A stretch of 64,000 nucleotides of DNA from Romboutsia_E sp900604535 (GCF_900604535.1 NZ_UWOT01000014.1:1-64000); one strand, 5' to 3'. Positions 18,146 through 27,684 are shown, numbered from the stretch's first letter. Notes: generated by a model not told the origin, from the letters alone. Translations and numbers: made by a program.

Positions 18146-18484
18146 ATGAAAAAGTGTAAAATAGAAGTTTTAAAAACAACATTTCACGAAGATTTATCAA
18201 AAAAGTATGGATATAAGAATCTAGGAAACTGCCCTATATATAAAGTTGGAGATATACTTTACGGGGACTATGCAAATCCTGAAGGATCATGTGATGAAGC
18301 ATAGAAGGTGATGTATCAATATGTATTTGCTTTATCTCATGGTAGTGAAGAGTTTTACTATGATGATTGGATAGACAATAAATGAATTGCAATCTGCTCA
18401 TATAACGATGGTATTAGACCTGTTATATTTAAAATTGAGGTAACTGATGAAGAATCTAAAATAGATTATGAATCTATTAAATAA
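18146..18484 (+). pseudogene. TIGR04076-like protein gene with two in-frame stop codons
   Basis: An ATG at 18146 with a TAGGAGG site opens a frame reading MKKCKIEVLKTTFHEDLSKK, then GNCPIYKVGDILYGDYANPE. It resembles the TIGR04076 family. It is stopped by TAG at 18302-18304, where the family usually has Trp, and by TGA at 18383-18385, but the frame resumes each time (KVMYQYVFALSHGSEEFYYD; DGIRPVIFKIEVTDEE) to a final TAA at 18484. Total length is 112 codons. Two different stop codons argue for decay rather than recoding. Confidence 0.78.
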
Positions 18485-18571
18485 TAATTTCTAAAGGTAT
18501 AGTTAGTTTTTTATAAAAACTTACCTATATCCATTAATTACATATATATGTTAAATTTATTTGATATTTTT

Positions 18572-18676
18572 CTATTCCTTTTTCCACCTTAACTTTATAA
18601 TTACTACAGATATAAAAAACTAAAAAGTTGCTTATATCGTCATTGCTATCATTGATATTCTAGTAAAACCTCCCAT
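18572..18676 (-). pseudogene. Possible decayed small membrane peptide gene
   Basis: After an AAGGTGGTG site, the ATG at 18676 reads 14 residues (MGGFTRISMIAMTI), then TAA, three residues, TAG, and then a hydrophobic segment with a basic tail (FFISVVIIKLRWKKE) to the final stop at 18572. Bridged across the two stops this would be a 34-codon single-pass membrane peptide. The evidence is compositional only. Confidence 0.35.
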
Positions 18677-18892
18677 TATAATCACCACCTTTTCATCTTA
18701 ATACGATATTTATACATATTCTTTTACTATTCCACAAATTTTTATTTTTTTCTAATTAAATTCTAACATATGAGCATTATTAAATTTATATCAAAACAAT
18801 TACAAAAACTTATTAATAACAAAATTACTGAGATATTATAAATTTTATACTATTATTTATAATGTGAACTAAAATTAATAGAGGTGAAAATA

Positions 18893-20440
18893 TTGAAATC
18901 ATTAAGTGAAAAGATATACCTAGAACTAAATATCCCTGATAGTAATGATACAACTGGAGATAAGGATAGGATATTAAATTTTTTAAATGCTAAATATAAA
19001 AATGTTATAATGCCATACAATATAACAAAATCCTTATATCCATTGTGTCGTAATAATAATTTTAAAATCACAGTTACTATGGTTAAAAGAGAAAATGACT
19101 GGATAATTACAAGAATAGAAGAAAACGATACAACAAATGAACATTATGGACTGGCTGTAGATTTGGGAAGTACAACAATAATAATGCAATTAATTAACTT
19201 AAATAATGGATATATAATTGCAGAAGAAAGTGTATTTAATAAACAAATTAAATATGGTGATGATATCTTAAGTAGAATATTTTATACAAAGGAAAATAAA
19301 TATGGATTAGAAGAAATTAAAAATATAACTATAGAAAGCCTAAAAGAATTACTAAGTTCACTAGAAAATAAGACTAATATACATGTAAGAGAGTGTCCTA
19401 TAATGACTATTGCAGGAAATACAACTATGATACATTTCTTATTAGGACTCGATCCATGGACAATTTTCCAATATCCATTTACACCTGTACTCAATGACTG
19501 TGGATTTATTTATGGAAAAGATTTAGATTTGCCCATAAATGGATATGTTTACTGTTTTCCATCTGTAGCAAATTATCTAGGTGGAGATATTATAAGCGGA
19601 CTCTTATATACTGGTATTCATAAAAAAGATAAATTATCAGCTTTTATAGATATAGGCACAAATGGTGAGTTAGTTATAGGAAATAAAGATTTTCTTGTTG
19701 CAGCTGCAGGTGCTGCTGGACCTGCACTAGAAGGTGGAATTAGTAAGTATGGTATGAGAGCTACTACTGGAGCTATTGATAGTATAAAAATCATAAATAA
19801 TAAAATTATATATACGACTATTAATAATGAAAAGCCTAAAGGAATTTGTGGTTCAGGAATAGTTGATTTAATTTCAGAACTATTTTTAAATAAATGTATT
19901 GATTTTGCAGGAACTTTACTTCCTAATAATTCACCATCAATAATTAAATTTGAAAATGATTATGCTGTTGAATATGTATCTCAGGAAGAGAGTTTCAATG
20001 GTATAAGTCTAACTTTTACTCAAAATGATATAAAGCAGTTTTTAAAAACTAAAGCAGCTGCAAATACAATGGTAGCTTATTTATTAGAGGAGATAGGCCT
20101 AGATATAAATGATTTAGATTTATTTTATATAGCTGGTGCTTTTGGAACGCATTTAAATCTAAACGCTGCTATAACAATCGGTATATATCCTGATTTAGAA
20201 TCCAATAAAATAATTTGCCCAGGAAATACATCTTTAAAAGGTGCATATAATTTACTTACTAATAGATATTTATTAAATGATATTTATGAAATAAAAAATA
20301 ATATAGAGTATTTACAACTTAGTAATGCTACAGACTTTGTTGGAAAAATGAGAGCTGCAAGCTTTCTACCACATACTAACTTAGATTCTTATCCAAGTGT
20401 AAAAAAAGAACTTATAAAAAGAAATATTATAAAGTACTAA
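18893..20440 (+). CDS. ASKHA-domain protein related to RACo/RamA reductive activators
   Basis: This protein of about 515 residues has the DUF4445/ASKHA ATPase fold of reductive activators of corrinoid enzymes. Visible motifs are the phosphate-1 loop LAVDLGSTTI, the IAGNTTMIHFLLGLDPW segment, the second phosphate loop AFIDIGTNGELVIG, AAAGAAGPALEGG, and the adenosine loop FYIAGAFGTHLNL. Classical members begin with a [2Fe-2S] ferredoxin domain. Here the N-terminus is only about 80 residues and has no cysteine cluster motif, so it is the ferredoxin-less type. I start at TTG 18893 (GAGGTG 6 nt upstream). A GTG at 18884 lies inside that site. No corrinoid protein or methyltransferase is in the window, so its partner is unknown. 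Confidence 0.82.
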   Translation: MKSLSEKIYLELNIPDSNDTTGDKDRILNFLNAKYKNVIMPYNITKSLYPLCRNNNFKITVTMVKRENDWIITRIEENDTTNEHYGLAVDLGSTTIIMQLINLNNGYIIAEESVFNKQIKYGDDILSRIFYTKENKYGLEEIKNITIESLKELLSSLENKTNIHVRECPIMTIAGNTTMIHFLLGLDPWTIFQYPFTPVLNDCGFIYGKDLDLPINGYVYCFPSVANYLGGDIISGLLYTGIHKKDKLSAFIDIGTNGELVIGNKDFLVAAAGAAGPALEGGISKYGMRATTGAIDSIKIINNKIIYTTINNEKPKGICGSGIVDLISELFLNKCIDFAGTLLPNNSPSIIKFENDYAVEYVSQEESFNGISLTFTQNDIKQFLKTKAAANTMVAYLLEEIGLDINDLDLFYIAGAFGTHLNLNAAITIGIYPDLESNKIICPGNTSLKGAYNLLTNRYLLNDIYEIKNNIEYLQLSNATDFVGKMRAASFLPHTNLDSYPSVKKELIKRNIIKY

Positions 20441-20467
20441 AGGTTATAAATAAACCTTTAGTACTTT
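20431..20467. terminator. Bidirectional terminator between the ASKHA and YdeI-like genes
   Basis: 13-bp arms (AAAGTACTAAAGG and CCTTTAGTACTTT) face each other between convergent genes. The left arm overlaps the end of the ASKHA gene. Confidence 0.8.
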
Positions 20468-20476
20468 ATATATTAT

Positions 20477-20935
20477 TTAAAGTTTAATTTTATTTTCTAA
20501 TTTTGAAACTGCTTCAACTATTCTCTTCTCTCTTGTTTCAACTTTTTTAGCACTATCTATCCATTGTACATATTTTCTTTTGGATGAATATGATAAACTA
20601 TCATAAAATTTCATAGCAAATTCATTTTCAATAAGAGCATATTTAAAATCATCTGGTAATTCAACTACTCTAATTTCTTCATCTTTTTCTATTTCAACAA
20701 ATACGTTGTCTCCTGCATCTTTACTAATTTGCTTTCTTATATCTTTAGTAATACCTATAATGTAACAAGGGGTACCCATTTTTACAATAGATCCTCTATA
20801 TTTTATTCCATCGAAAGTCGCTTTTACCTTTACTCTTTTTGATCCAAATTCTTTTTCTACATCAAATGGTATTTCTATATAAGTAGCATCTTTATCTTGC
20901 CTATTTTGTATTATTGCTTTAAATTTATAGACCAT
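20477..20935 (-). CDS. DUF1905/YdeI-family protein
   Basis: This 152-residue protein joins a DUF1905 beta-barrel (KFKAIIQNRQDKDATYIEIP, then YRGSIVKMGTPCYIIGITK) to a C-terminal YdeI/OmpD-associated helical segment (FYDSLSYSSKRKYVQWIDSA, then ETREKRIVEAVSKL). Members are cytosolic. Some relatives are called bacteriocin-protection proteins, but the function is not established. A TTTGGAGGAA site precedes the ATG. It is a single gene, convergent with the ASKHA gene. Confidence 0.82.
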   Translation of the reverse strand: MVYKFKAIIQNRQDKDATYIEIPFDVEKEFGSKRVKVKATFDGIKYRGSIVKMGTPCYIIGITKDIRKQISKDAGDNVFVEIEKDEEIRVVELPDDFKYALIENEFAMKFYDSLSYSSKRKYVQWIDSAKKVETREKRIVEAVSKLENKIKL

Positions 20936-20974
20936 ATTATTTCCTCCAAACTGTAATCTTCTTTTAAGTCCAAT

Positions 20975-21317
20975 CTATTTCTCTTCTTTATATACTTTTT
21001 CTATATTTTCACAGTTAAGTCCAGCATTGTTATAGCATTGAAGTATTTTATAGTCATTTTTTTAACTTTTCATCTTGTTTCAATTCTTCCTCTAGTATAA
21101 AATTTATAAATTCATGATTCTTTAATATATCATCATTTATTTTATAATAAGTTACTAAGTTTGCATTCATCAATTTATTTAAATATCTTGATACACTTAA
21201 TTAACTTATTTCTAATATTGACTCTATTTCACATACGCAAAGCGTACCATCGCTTAAAATATTTATAATCCTAATTCGGGTTTCATCACATAATGCCTTT
21301 ATTTTCATTAGTTCCAT
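20975..21317 (-). pseudogene. Broken ArsR-family metal-type repressor
   Basis: The minus strand from ATG 21317 encodes an ArsR winged helix: MELMKIKALCDETRIRIINI, then LSDGTLCVCEIESILEIS with an ArsR-style CVC metal motif. TAA (21203-21201) then replaces the codon expected in the recognition helix before LSVSRYLNKL. The frame goes on to TGA at 21054, and a shifted frame gives the expected tail (YKILQCYNNAGLNCENIE) to TAG at 20975. One substitution and one frameshift make it inactive. No arsenic or other metal-efflux target gene is adjacent. Confidence 0.82.
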
Positions 21318-21402
21318 TTTATAATCTCTTATATCAAATTGATTTTACTCATATAATAATTTACTTTATTATAAATGTAAATACTCTCGTATATGTTAGA
21401 AT

Positions 21403-21456
21403 AAAAAATATGAAGAATTTAGCACTTATAAAAGTGATATATCCTTCATATTTTTT
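21403..21456 (-). terminator. Terminator after the sensor kinase
   Basis: 13-bp arms AAAAAATATGAAG and CTTCATATTTTTT enclose a loop with a smaller CACTTATAAAAGTG hairpin. It lies just after the kinase stop codon on the minus strand. Confidence 0.75.
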
Positions 21457-21473
21457 ATTATTTTAAATATCTA

Positions 21474-23439
21474 CTATATACTAACCTCATATATATCTGA
21501 TAATTCCAATTTTACTTTATAATTATCAACATTGTATATAGTTGAACTTTTATTTTCTATGCATTTATTCGGTAATACTATTCTAAATACTGTACCTTTA
21601 TTTAGCTCACTCTCTACATTTATAATTCCTTCATGAAGATTTATTATAGACTGTACTATACTTAAACCTATGCCACTTCCTTCATTTGCTCTTGTAAATG
21701 ATTTATCTATTTGCACAAATTTATTAAATATTATATTTTGATTTTCTTTAGAGATTCCTATTCCTTCATCTGTTACATTTATTTCAATCCATTTTTTATT
21801 TGTTAGTATATTTACAAAAATATTTGCATTTTCACTAGAAAATTTAATTGCATTTGACAATAGGTTAAGCATAACTCTCTCTATCATATAAGCATCACAT
21901 TTTATTATTTGCTCTTCTTCATCTGTATCAAATTGTATATTTATATTCTTTAGTGATGCATATTCTACAACAGATAAAGTTACATCTTCTACAATAGATA
22001 TTATATTATAATTTTTAAAATCAGCTTTTAAAACACCTATATCTATCTTAGATAAATCCATAATATTGTTTACTAACCTTGTCATTCGATCACAATTTGT
22101 ATGTAATACTTTATTATATTTTTTGTAAATAAGCTTAAAGTCTATTTCATCTATTTCAATAAATTTATCTAATAATTGAATAGATGAATAAAATAAATTT
22201 AATGGTGTTTTTAGTTCATGAGAAATATTAGCTATAAATTCACTTTTTTCTTTATCATACAGTCTAAGTTTTTCTACTTCTAACTCATTTTTAACAGCTT
22301 CTGTTATATCTATATATGTAACAGCTATATATTTTTTATTTTTTGCTAAGTTAATTGGCTGAACACAACAATCTATAGTTTTATCATATTTTCTACTCTT
22401 TATTATCCCTCTCCATGAGTTATTTAGCTCTAATGCTTCTATAATATCTCTTTGCTTATCAATAGAGTTAATTTTTTCTTTAAAAATTAATTCTAATTTA
22501 TTAATATCATTATTACATTCGTAATACTCTTTTACTTTATCATTAACATAGAATAAGTTTGTATCCTCATCGAATATTAGAGTAAAACTGTGATTATTAT
22601 TCTCTGCTAAACTGTGAAATATCCTTAATCTATCATTCAGTGCATTAGTTCTAGATATATACATAAATAATTCAATTAATGCTCCTATGATAATAATAAA
22701 AAAACATATATATGTTAGCGATACTGATATTAATTTAGTATAAAATGTTAACTTATTTGATATGTATATAGCATAAGCAGCTTTTATAGCAGGATAAATA
22801 TACTTGAGCTTAAAACTACAAACATATACTCATTTTCTTCAATTCAGTAAGTAATTTTATTGAGCAGGTAGTATAAATGATTATTAAAAAAATATTATAT
22901 ACTATCAAAAAATTATTACTGTATTGTGAACTATATATCGTAGTTATCTTTCTTTCAAATGTTCCAAGTATTATAGTTAAAAATATAGTAATTAAAACTG
23001 AAATAAGTTTATTATTATTTATTTTATTTTTCAATTTATTTTCTGGTAATACAGAAAGTGTAAGTAAAAAAATTCTAAGTAAAGAAGATGAAACAACTAT
23101 ATATGTAGACAGTTTTAATTCATCATGATAAAACGGTAAATAATCTATCTGGCCAAATAATATTCCAACTGCTAGTCCTATATACATTAATGATGTAATA
23201 AACATATCATTATATTTACTTCTATTATATGATACTAAACAGCTAACTACACCTAGTATAGAAATTATAACGTTGAATAGCTTTATGAATTGTAATGTCG
23301 AACTTAAATAATCAATTTCAATATTATCTTTAAAAAATACATTTACAATAAGAGTAATTGATAATAGTATCATACTTAAAATAATATAAATTAGTAACGT
23401 ATTTTCATTTTTTGTATGTTTTTTGCCTATCATATACAT
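21474..23439 (-). pseudogene. Membrane sensor histidine kinase split by frameshifts
   Basis: The N-terminal part (from 23439, 207 codons) has about six membrane helices, like MASE-type sensor regions. Near 22830 the frame is lost in a GAAAA run. The next frame supplies NEYMFVVLSSSIFIL and is lost near 22795. A third frame then runs without a break (AIKAAYAIYISNKL..., another membrane helix) through a PAS region to a full kinase core. The core has the H-box FIANISHELKTPLN, N-box NLLSNAIKFSS, G1 VTDEGIGIS and G2 GSGIGLSIVQSI. The kinase half alone could start at ATG 22664 and yield about 396 residues with no membrane sensor. No response regulator gene is adjacent. Two 1-nt slips in A/T-rich sequence could also be read errors. 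Confidence 0.78.
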
Positions 23440-24145
23440 ATATACCCCCCTACTTTTATATAAATTTTATCATATAAATCTATTTTTTTATGTCGTTATT
23501 TGTCTTTTTTATGTAATTTTTGAAATTTAATTTATAATATAGAATACATTCTACTGGGAATTAAATAACATATATTTTATATAGTCACAATATTAGTTTC
23601 ATGCTAAGTATAACTAAATTACTGACGTAATATCTACTCATTAGTGATTTCCTAATAAAACAGATACATTTTCACAAAAGTCATTCATAAGTGTTTTTAG
23701 TAATGTATTTATGTGTATATGAATTGATATTTCACTCTTAATATAAAAAATATAGGATGTTAAATTTTATTTATTAATATATTAATTACAACAGCCAATG
23801 CAAGTGATATAAACCAGCTTCTACTATATTATTAATTATAATAGATTATATGTTATAAAACATACTTATATTATGAGTCATAAGATAAATATAAAGATGT
23901 TATTGTGTAGGTTGGAGTCTAAATATAAGAACTATAAAAAAGATAATACTCATAGTTGCTTTATTTGTTGCATGTAATATTTAAGTAAGTTATATAAAAA
24001 TTATCATATTACAAAATAGAATCAGTACCTGATTATGCTGATTCTATTTTTATATTTAAGTACTACTAATCTTAATTACATTCAATTTAAGTATAATAAA
24101 ATACAGTTTATTGAATTGTAAAAGTAACATTTTACATTACATATT
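23440..24145. other. Gene-free AT-rich region with one terminator-like hairpin
   Basis: I find no supported gene in these 700 bases. The only clear structure is a hairpin at 24013-24050 with 13-bp arms (AAAATAGAATCAG and CTGATTCTATTTT) plus a T-run on the plus strand. It follows no recognisable plus-strand gene and may be a leftover of one. Short peptide-like stretches exist on both strands but lack ribosome sites. Confidence 0.5.
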
Positions 24146-24454
24146 TTAAAAGTAGTCATGCTCTATTCCTTCTTTATATTTACTATCTCTATATTCTATG
24201 TTGTAAGCAGTATCTTTAAACTCATCAACTTTATTAATATCAAAAAAGTTTTCTTTAAATTCTCTTTCTCCTGAAATAGATACAATATAACAATTTTCTA
24301 CTTCTTCAGAGTTTGATACTTCTATATAATAATATTTAAGTTCATCTTTAATGTTACTCATATATTCTCTTAATCTTGGAATATAGTATTTAAAATTATG
24401 ATTATCTAAAAATTCTACAACGTCGTCTCTATTTTTAAAAGTGTATTGCTTCAT
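24146..24454 (-). CDS. Hypothetical acidic/aromatic small protein
   Basis: This 102-residue protein is not recognised. It is rich in Tyr, Phe, Asp, Glu and Asn and has no membrane segment, signal peptide or cysteine motif. A mixed alpha/beta pattern is likely (helix at DDVVEFLDNHN, strands at KYYYIEVSNSEEVENCYIVS). A strong AAAGGAGAAA site before the ATG supports translation. It stands alone downstream of the sensor kinase promoter region and upstream of nothing obvious on its strand. Confidence 0.6.
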   Translation of the reverse strand: MKQYTFKNRDDVVEFLDNHNFKYYIPRLREYMSNIKDELKYYYIEVSNSEEVENCYIVSISGEREFKENFFDINKVDEFKDTAYNIEYRDSKYKEGIEHDYF

Positions 24455-24573
24455 ATGTTTCTCCTTTTCAAAACTATATATATATTTTCAAAAATTCTAT
24501 AAATCTATATGATTATTATCCCTTATTTTCATATAATTATTTAAAACTCATCATTTTTCGTAAATAAAATAAT

Positions 24574-24613
24574 AAAAATCCTTATGATTACATATATTTT
24601 CATAAGGATTTTT
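24574..24613 (-). terminator. Terminator of the nitrate reductase/Moco operon
   Basis: Perfect 14-bp arms (AAAAATCCTTATGA and TCATAAGGATTTTT) lie about 10 bp after the BFD-like gene on the minus strand and mark the end of the long operon. Confidence 0.85.
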
Positions 24614-24623
24614 ATTATATTAA

Positions 24624-24881
24624 TTATCTTTTATTTTCTATAATGTCAGATATTATTCCTTTACATCTACCGCATCCAGTACCTGCTTTAGTAGCTTCAC
24701 CAACTTTTTCAACAGTATCTGCACCATTTTCAACCGCTTTTACAACTTCATCTATGGTTACATTTTTACATGCACAGGCATTTCTTAATAATGATTCTAT
24801 TTCTTTAAGTTCTTCAACTGTTCTAACACCTTGTGCTTGAGCTTTTCTAATTTTTAAATATTTTTCTTTTTCTAATCCCAT
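24624..24881 (-). CDS. BFD-like [2Fe-2S]-binding protein
   Basis: This 85-residue protein has the BFD-type cysteine spacing Cys36-x-Cys38-x31-Cys70-x2-Cys73 (ACACKN and GTGCGRCKG), which binds a [2Fe-2S] cluster. The helix-turn-helix-like BFD core is visible (TIDEVVKAVENGADTVEKVG). Such domains occur alone and in NirB-type nitrite reductases and other nitrate-assimilation enzymes. Here it is the last gene of the nitrate reductase/Moco operon, about 70 bp after the MOSC gene, so it may be an electron carrier for that system. The cluster assignment is firm; the partner is inferred. Confidence 0.85.
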   Translation of the reverse strand: MGLEKEKYLKIRKAQAQGVRTVEELKEIESLLRNACACKNVTIDEVVKAVENGADTVEKVGEATKAGTGCGRCKGIISDIIENKR

Positions 24882-24952
24882 ATTAATTCTCCTTTTATTT
24901 AAAACTTAATACTTTTATTATTCTATTTAATATGGGGTATTATTCACTTTAT

Positions 24953-25381
24953 CTAAACTAATTCACACTTATCTCCAACTTTAACTCTTCCTCCAGATAA
25001 TATCTTTGTGAATATACCATTTCTAGGCATTATACATTCTCCTACTTGATAATATATCTGACATTTGTCATGGCACTTTTTACCTATTTGAGTAACCTCT
25101 AAAAGCACCTCTCCTATTTGTATCTTTTGACCTATAGGAAGTTTTTCAAGCTCTATTCCTTCAACAACTAAATTTTCTCCAAAAGCACCAAAATCTACAT
25201 TAGCACCTTTTTTTCTAAATGCATCAATTTTTTCAAACCCTAATAAGCTAACTTGTCTATGCCATTTACCAGCATGAGCATCATTTTCAATTCCAAAATC
25301 CTCTATAAAATTAGCTTCATTAATTTCATTTTTTAATGTACCCTTTTTCTCACTTATACAAATTGCTAATATCTCACCCAT
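24953..25381 (-). CDS. MOSC domain protein
   Basis: This 142-residue protein is a stand-alone MOSC domain, the fold shared with Moco sulfurase C-termini and YiiM/YuaD proteins. Visible are the family segment EDFGIENDAHAGKWHRQVSL, GAFGENLVVEGI, and the C-terminal loop GKKCHDKCQIYYQVG with the conserved cysteine (GECIMPRNGIF follows). I start at the ATG at 25381 because GGAGG lies 9 nt upstream inside the end of moaA. An ATG at 25396 has none. It is the gene after moaA in the operon, so a role in Moco handling or modification is likely but not proven. Confidence 0.88.
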   Translation of the reverse strand: MGEILAICISEKKGTLKNEINEANFIEDFGIENDAHAGKWHRQVSLLGFEKIDAFRKKGANVDFGAFGENLVVEGIELEKLPIGQKIQIGEVLLEVTQIGKKCHDKCQIYYQVGECIMPRNGIFTKILSGGRVKVGDKCELV

Positions 25382-25385
25382 AATG

Positions 25386-26356
25386 TTATCCTCCAATGCT
25401 ATTCATATACTTATTTTCTTTATCATCACATAGATCCATAAATAAATGCTTTTCTGGTTTATCAAATATAGTCTTTTGTATTATTTTTCTAAGTTCATTT
25501 TCAGAAATATCAGATCTCAAATGCTTTCTTAAATCTACTCCATAATTATAATGAAGACATTTCTTTAAAAAACCTTCTGATGTTAATCTAATTCTATTGC
25601 ACTGATCACAAAAACAATTCGATATTGGACTAATAAATCCTATTTTACCTTTATAGTTATTTATTTTTAAGTAAAAAGCAGGCCCGCTACTCTTTACTCT
25701 TTTTTCTTCGTGAATGTTTTTAAAATTAGATTTTATTATTTCTATAATTTCATCATTTTTTATGCCTTTATGCTTTTTACCTTCACCTATTGGCATAAGT
25801 TCAATAAATCTAATATCTATATCCATATACTTTGTTAAATTAACAAAATCTAGTATTTCATCTTTATTTATTTCATCAACTATTACTGTATTTATTTTAA
25901 CCTTTATACCAAGACTTATAGCCTTATCTATTGATATTAACACATCATTTAACTTATTAAATTTAGTTAATTTTCAAATCTATCTTCTTTTAATGAATCT
26001 AAACTTATATTAACACCTTTAAGTCCATTTTTATATAATTCTTCTATTTTTTCACCTAATAATACTCCATTAGTTGTTATATATATTTCATCTATTCCAT
26101 CTATACTATTTAATTTATATAATAAGTCATTTATATCTTTTCTTACTAAAGGTTCTCCTCCTGTTATCCTAATTTTTCTAATTCCTAGATTTGAACATTC
26201 TTTAGCTACTTTATATATTTCATCATGGGTAAGCTTTTTATCTTCTTTTAAAAAAGAAATATTATTTTCATCTATGCAATAAATACATCTTAAATTACAA
26301 TTATCTGTAACTGATATTCTTAAGTAATCTATATTTCTTCCAAATTGGTCTATCAT
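25386..26356 (-). pseudogene. moaA: GTP 3',8-cyclase MoaA, interrupted by a 1-nt frameshift
   Basis: MoaA is the radical-SAM enzyme of the first step of molybdenum cofactor synthesis. The N-terminal 129 residues have the radical-SAM cluster motif CNLRCIYC (CxxxCxxC) and the SAM-binding ITGGEP. At about 25970 the frame ends in GAA AAT TAA. Adding one A to that A-run restores EKLTKFNKLNDVLISIDKAI and the rest of the protein. The rest includes the second-cluster motif (CFCDQCNRIR, with a third Cys in KKCLHYN) and the C-terminal GG. Total restored length is about 323 residues, normal for the family. Either the gene is truly off in this strain or the base is a homopolymer read error. Confidence 0.88.
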
Positions 26357-26392
26357 CGTCTTTAGTGTTATTTATATAACATAACACTCCTC

Positions 26393-27595
26393 CTATAACT
26401 TAATAATCGTTGCTATTTCTCCTTTTTTTAACCCTATATTTCCCTTTTCTATCTCAATTAAGCAATTTGAATCCAAAGTAGATGATAAAATACCATTTCC
26501 ACTTTTAACTTGAGTTATAGATACATATTGCTTTTCATCTATATGAAATACTTTACCTCTTAAAAATCGTCTTTGTTTACTACATTTATTATAATAATCA
26601 CTAAGTACAGCTTTTTCTCTATTTATAGATATTTCATCTTTTCCACTAAGCTTTTCTAATATGGGTTTAACTAAAAGTTCAAAAGTTGTTAAAGCTGCTG
26701 TTGGATTTCCAGATAAACTTATTATAGGTGTTTGATTAAATTTACTAGCTAATACGGCTGAACCTGGCTTTATCGTTATTTTCCAAAATAACTTTTCGCC
26801 ATTTATCATATCAATAGCCTCTTTTAATAAATCTTTATCTCCTACAGAAGCTCCCCCTGTTGTTATTATTAAATCTACTTTGTTAGATAACTCTTTTATT
26901 CTACTTCCTATATCATAAGCATTATCGTCAGAGTGCTCTATATACTCACAATTAAAACCTAATTCTAAAATCCTTGCTAATATGCTATACTTGTTGCTAT
27001 TATATATCTTTCCTTCTTCTAATTCTTTATCTATATCAAATACTTCATTTCCTGTGGTCAAAAAAGCTATTTTAGGTTTTTTATAAACTGTAATTTCTTT
27101 TATACCAGAACTTGAAAGTATTCCTATATCTGAATACTCTAACTTCTTTCCACATCTTATCAAAATTTGATTTTCCTTTATATCTTCTCCCTTAAAACAT
27201 ATATTTGCATCTTTTTCTATATCTTTTAGGAGTGTTATATATTCATTTTCACTTAATACATCTTCCTTTTTTATTACACCATTGCATCCCTTAGGTATTG
27301 GTGCTCCAGTCATAATTTTCACAGCTTCATGTTCTCTTACTTCACCTTTAAATACATCTCCTGCAAAAACTTCCCCTATTACCTTATATCTAGAGTTTTC
27401 ATTAATATTTTTAATATTTATAGCATATCCATCCATAGCTGATTTATCAAAAGGTGGATTATTGATTTTTGAGTAAATATCTTCTGCAATTATGTTACCT
27501 ATGCCATCAAGTATGAATACTTTTTCTTTTTCACACTTTTCAATATTAGAATTGAGTATTTCTAAACTTTCTTCTAAACTTATAAATGATTTCAT
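26393..27595 (-). CDS. moeA: Molybdopterin molybdotransferase MoeA
   Basis: This enzyme inserts molybdate into adenylylated molybdopterin. At 400 residues it is normal length. Diagnostic segments are PPFDKSAMDGYAI, IMTGAPIPKGCNGVI, the MoCF-fold TTGGASVGDKDLL and PIISLSGNPTAALTTFELL. I start at ATG 27595 with an AGAGGA site rather than at 27634, which has none. A Moco-type riboswitch with terminator lies in the gap before it, so moeA and the genes after it can be switched separately from the nar genes upstream. Confidence 0.93.
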   Translation of the reverse strand: MKSFISLEESLEILNSNIEKCEKEKVFILDGIGNIIAEDIYSKINNPPFDKSAMDGYAINIKNINENSRYKVIGEVFAGDVFKGEVREHEAVKIMTGAPIPKGCNGVIKKEDVLSENEYITLLKDIEKDANICFKGEDIKENQILIRCGKKLEYSDIGILSSSGIKEITVYKKPKIAFLTTGNEVFDIDKELEEGKIYNSNKYSILARILELGFNCEYIEHSDDNAYDIGSRIKELSNKVDLIITTGGASVGDKDLLKEAIDMINGEKLFWKITIKPGSAVLASKFNQTPIISLSGNPTAALTTFELLVKPILEKLSGKDEISINREKAVLSDYYNKCSKQRRFLRGKVFHIDEKQYVSITQVKSGNGILSSTLDSNCLIEIEKGNIGLKKGEIATIIKL

Positions 27596-27684
27596 TTTTA
27601 TCCTCTTTTCACATAATTTTAATTTATATATCAAAATATTTAATTATATGTAAAAATTCGCTTTCTTCAAGTGAAAATCCCCCT

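Noticed and set aside
18302..18385. Recoding (UAG/UGA as amino acids) in the TIGR04076-like gene
   Set aside because: Two different stop codons and no recoding element; decay is simpler, and neighbours are also broken.
23641..23780. A minus-strand stretch reading like part of a YheO/PAS-type regulator (MNDFCENVSVLLGNH)
   Set aside because: It is under 50 codons, followed by several stops, and no second family motif could be found.
23897..23977. A 26-codon plus-strand frame and an overlapping lipoprotein-signal-like frame
   Set aside because: No ribosome site, and the start of the second frame is missing.
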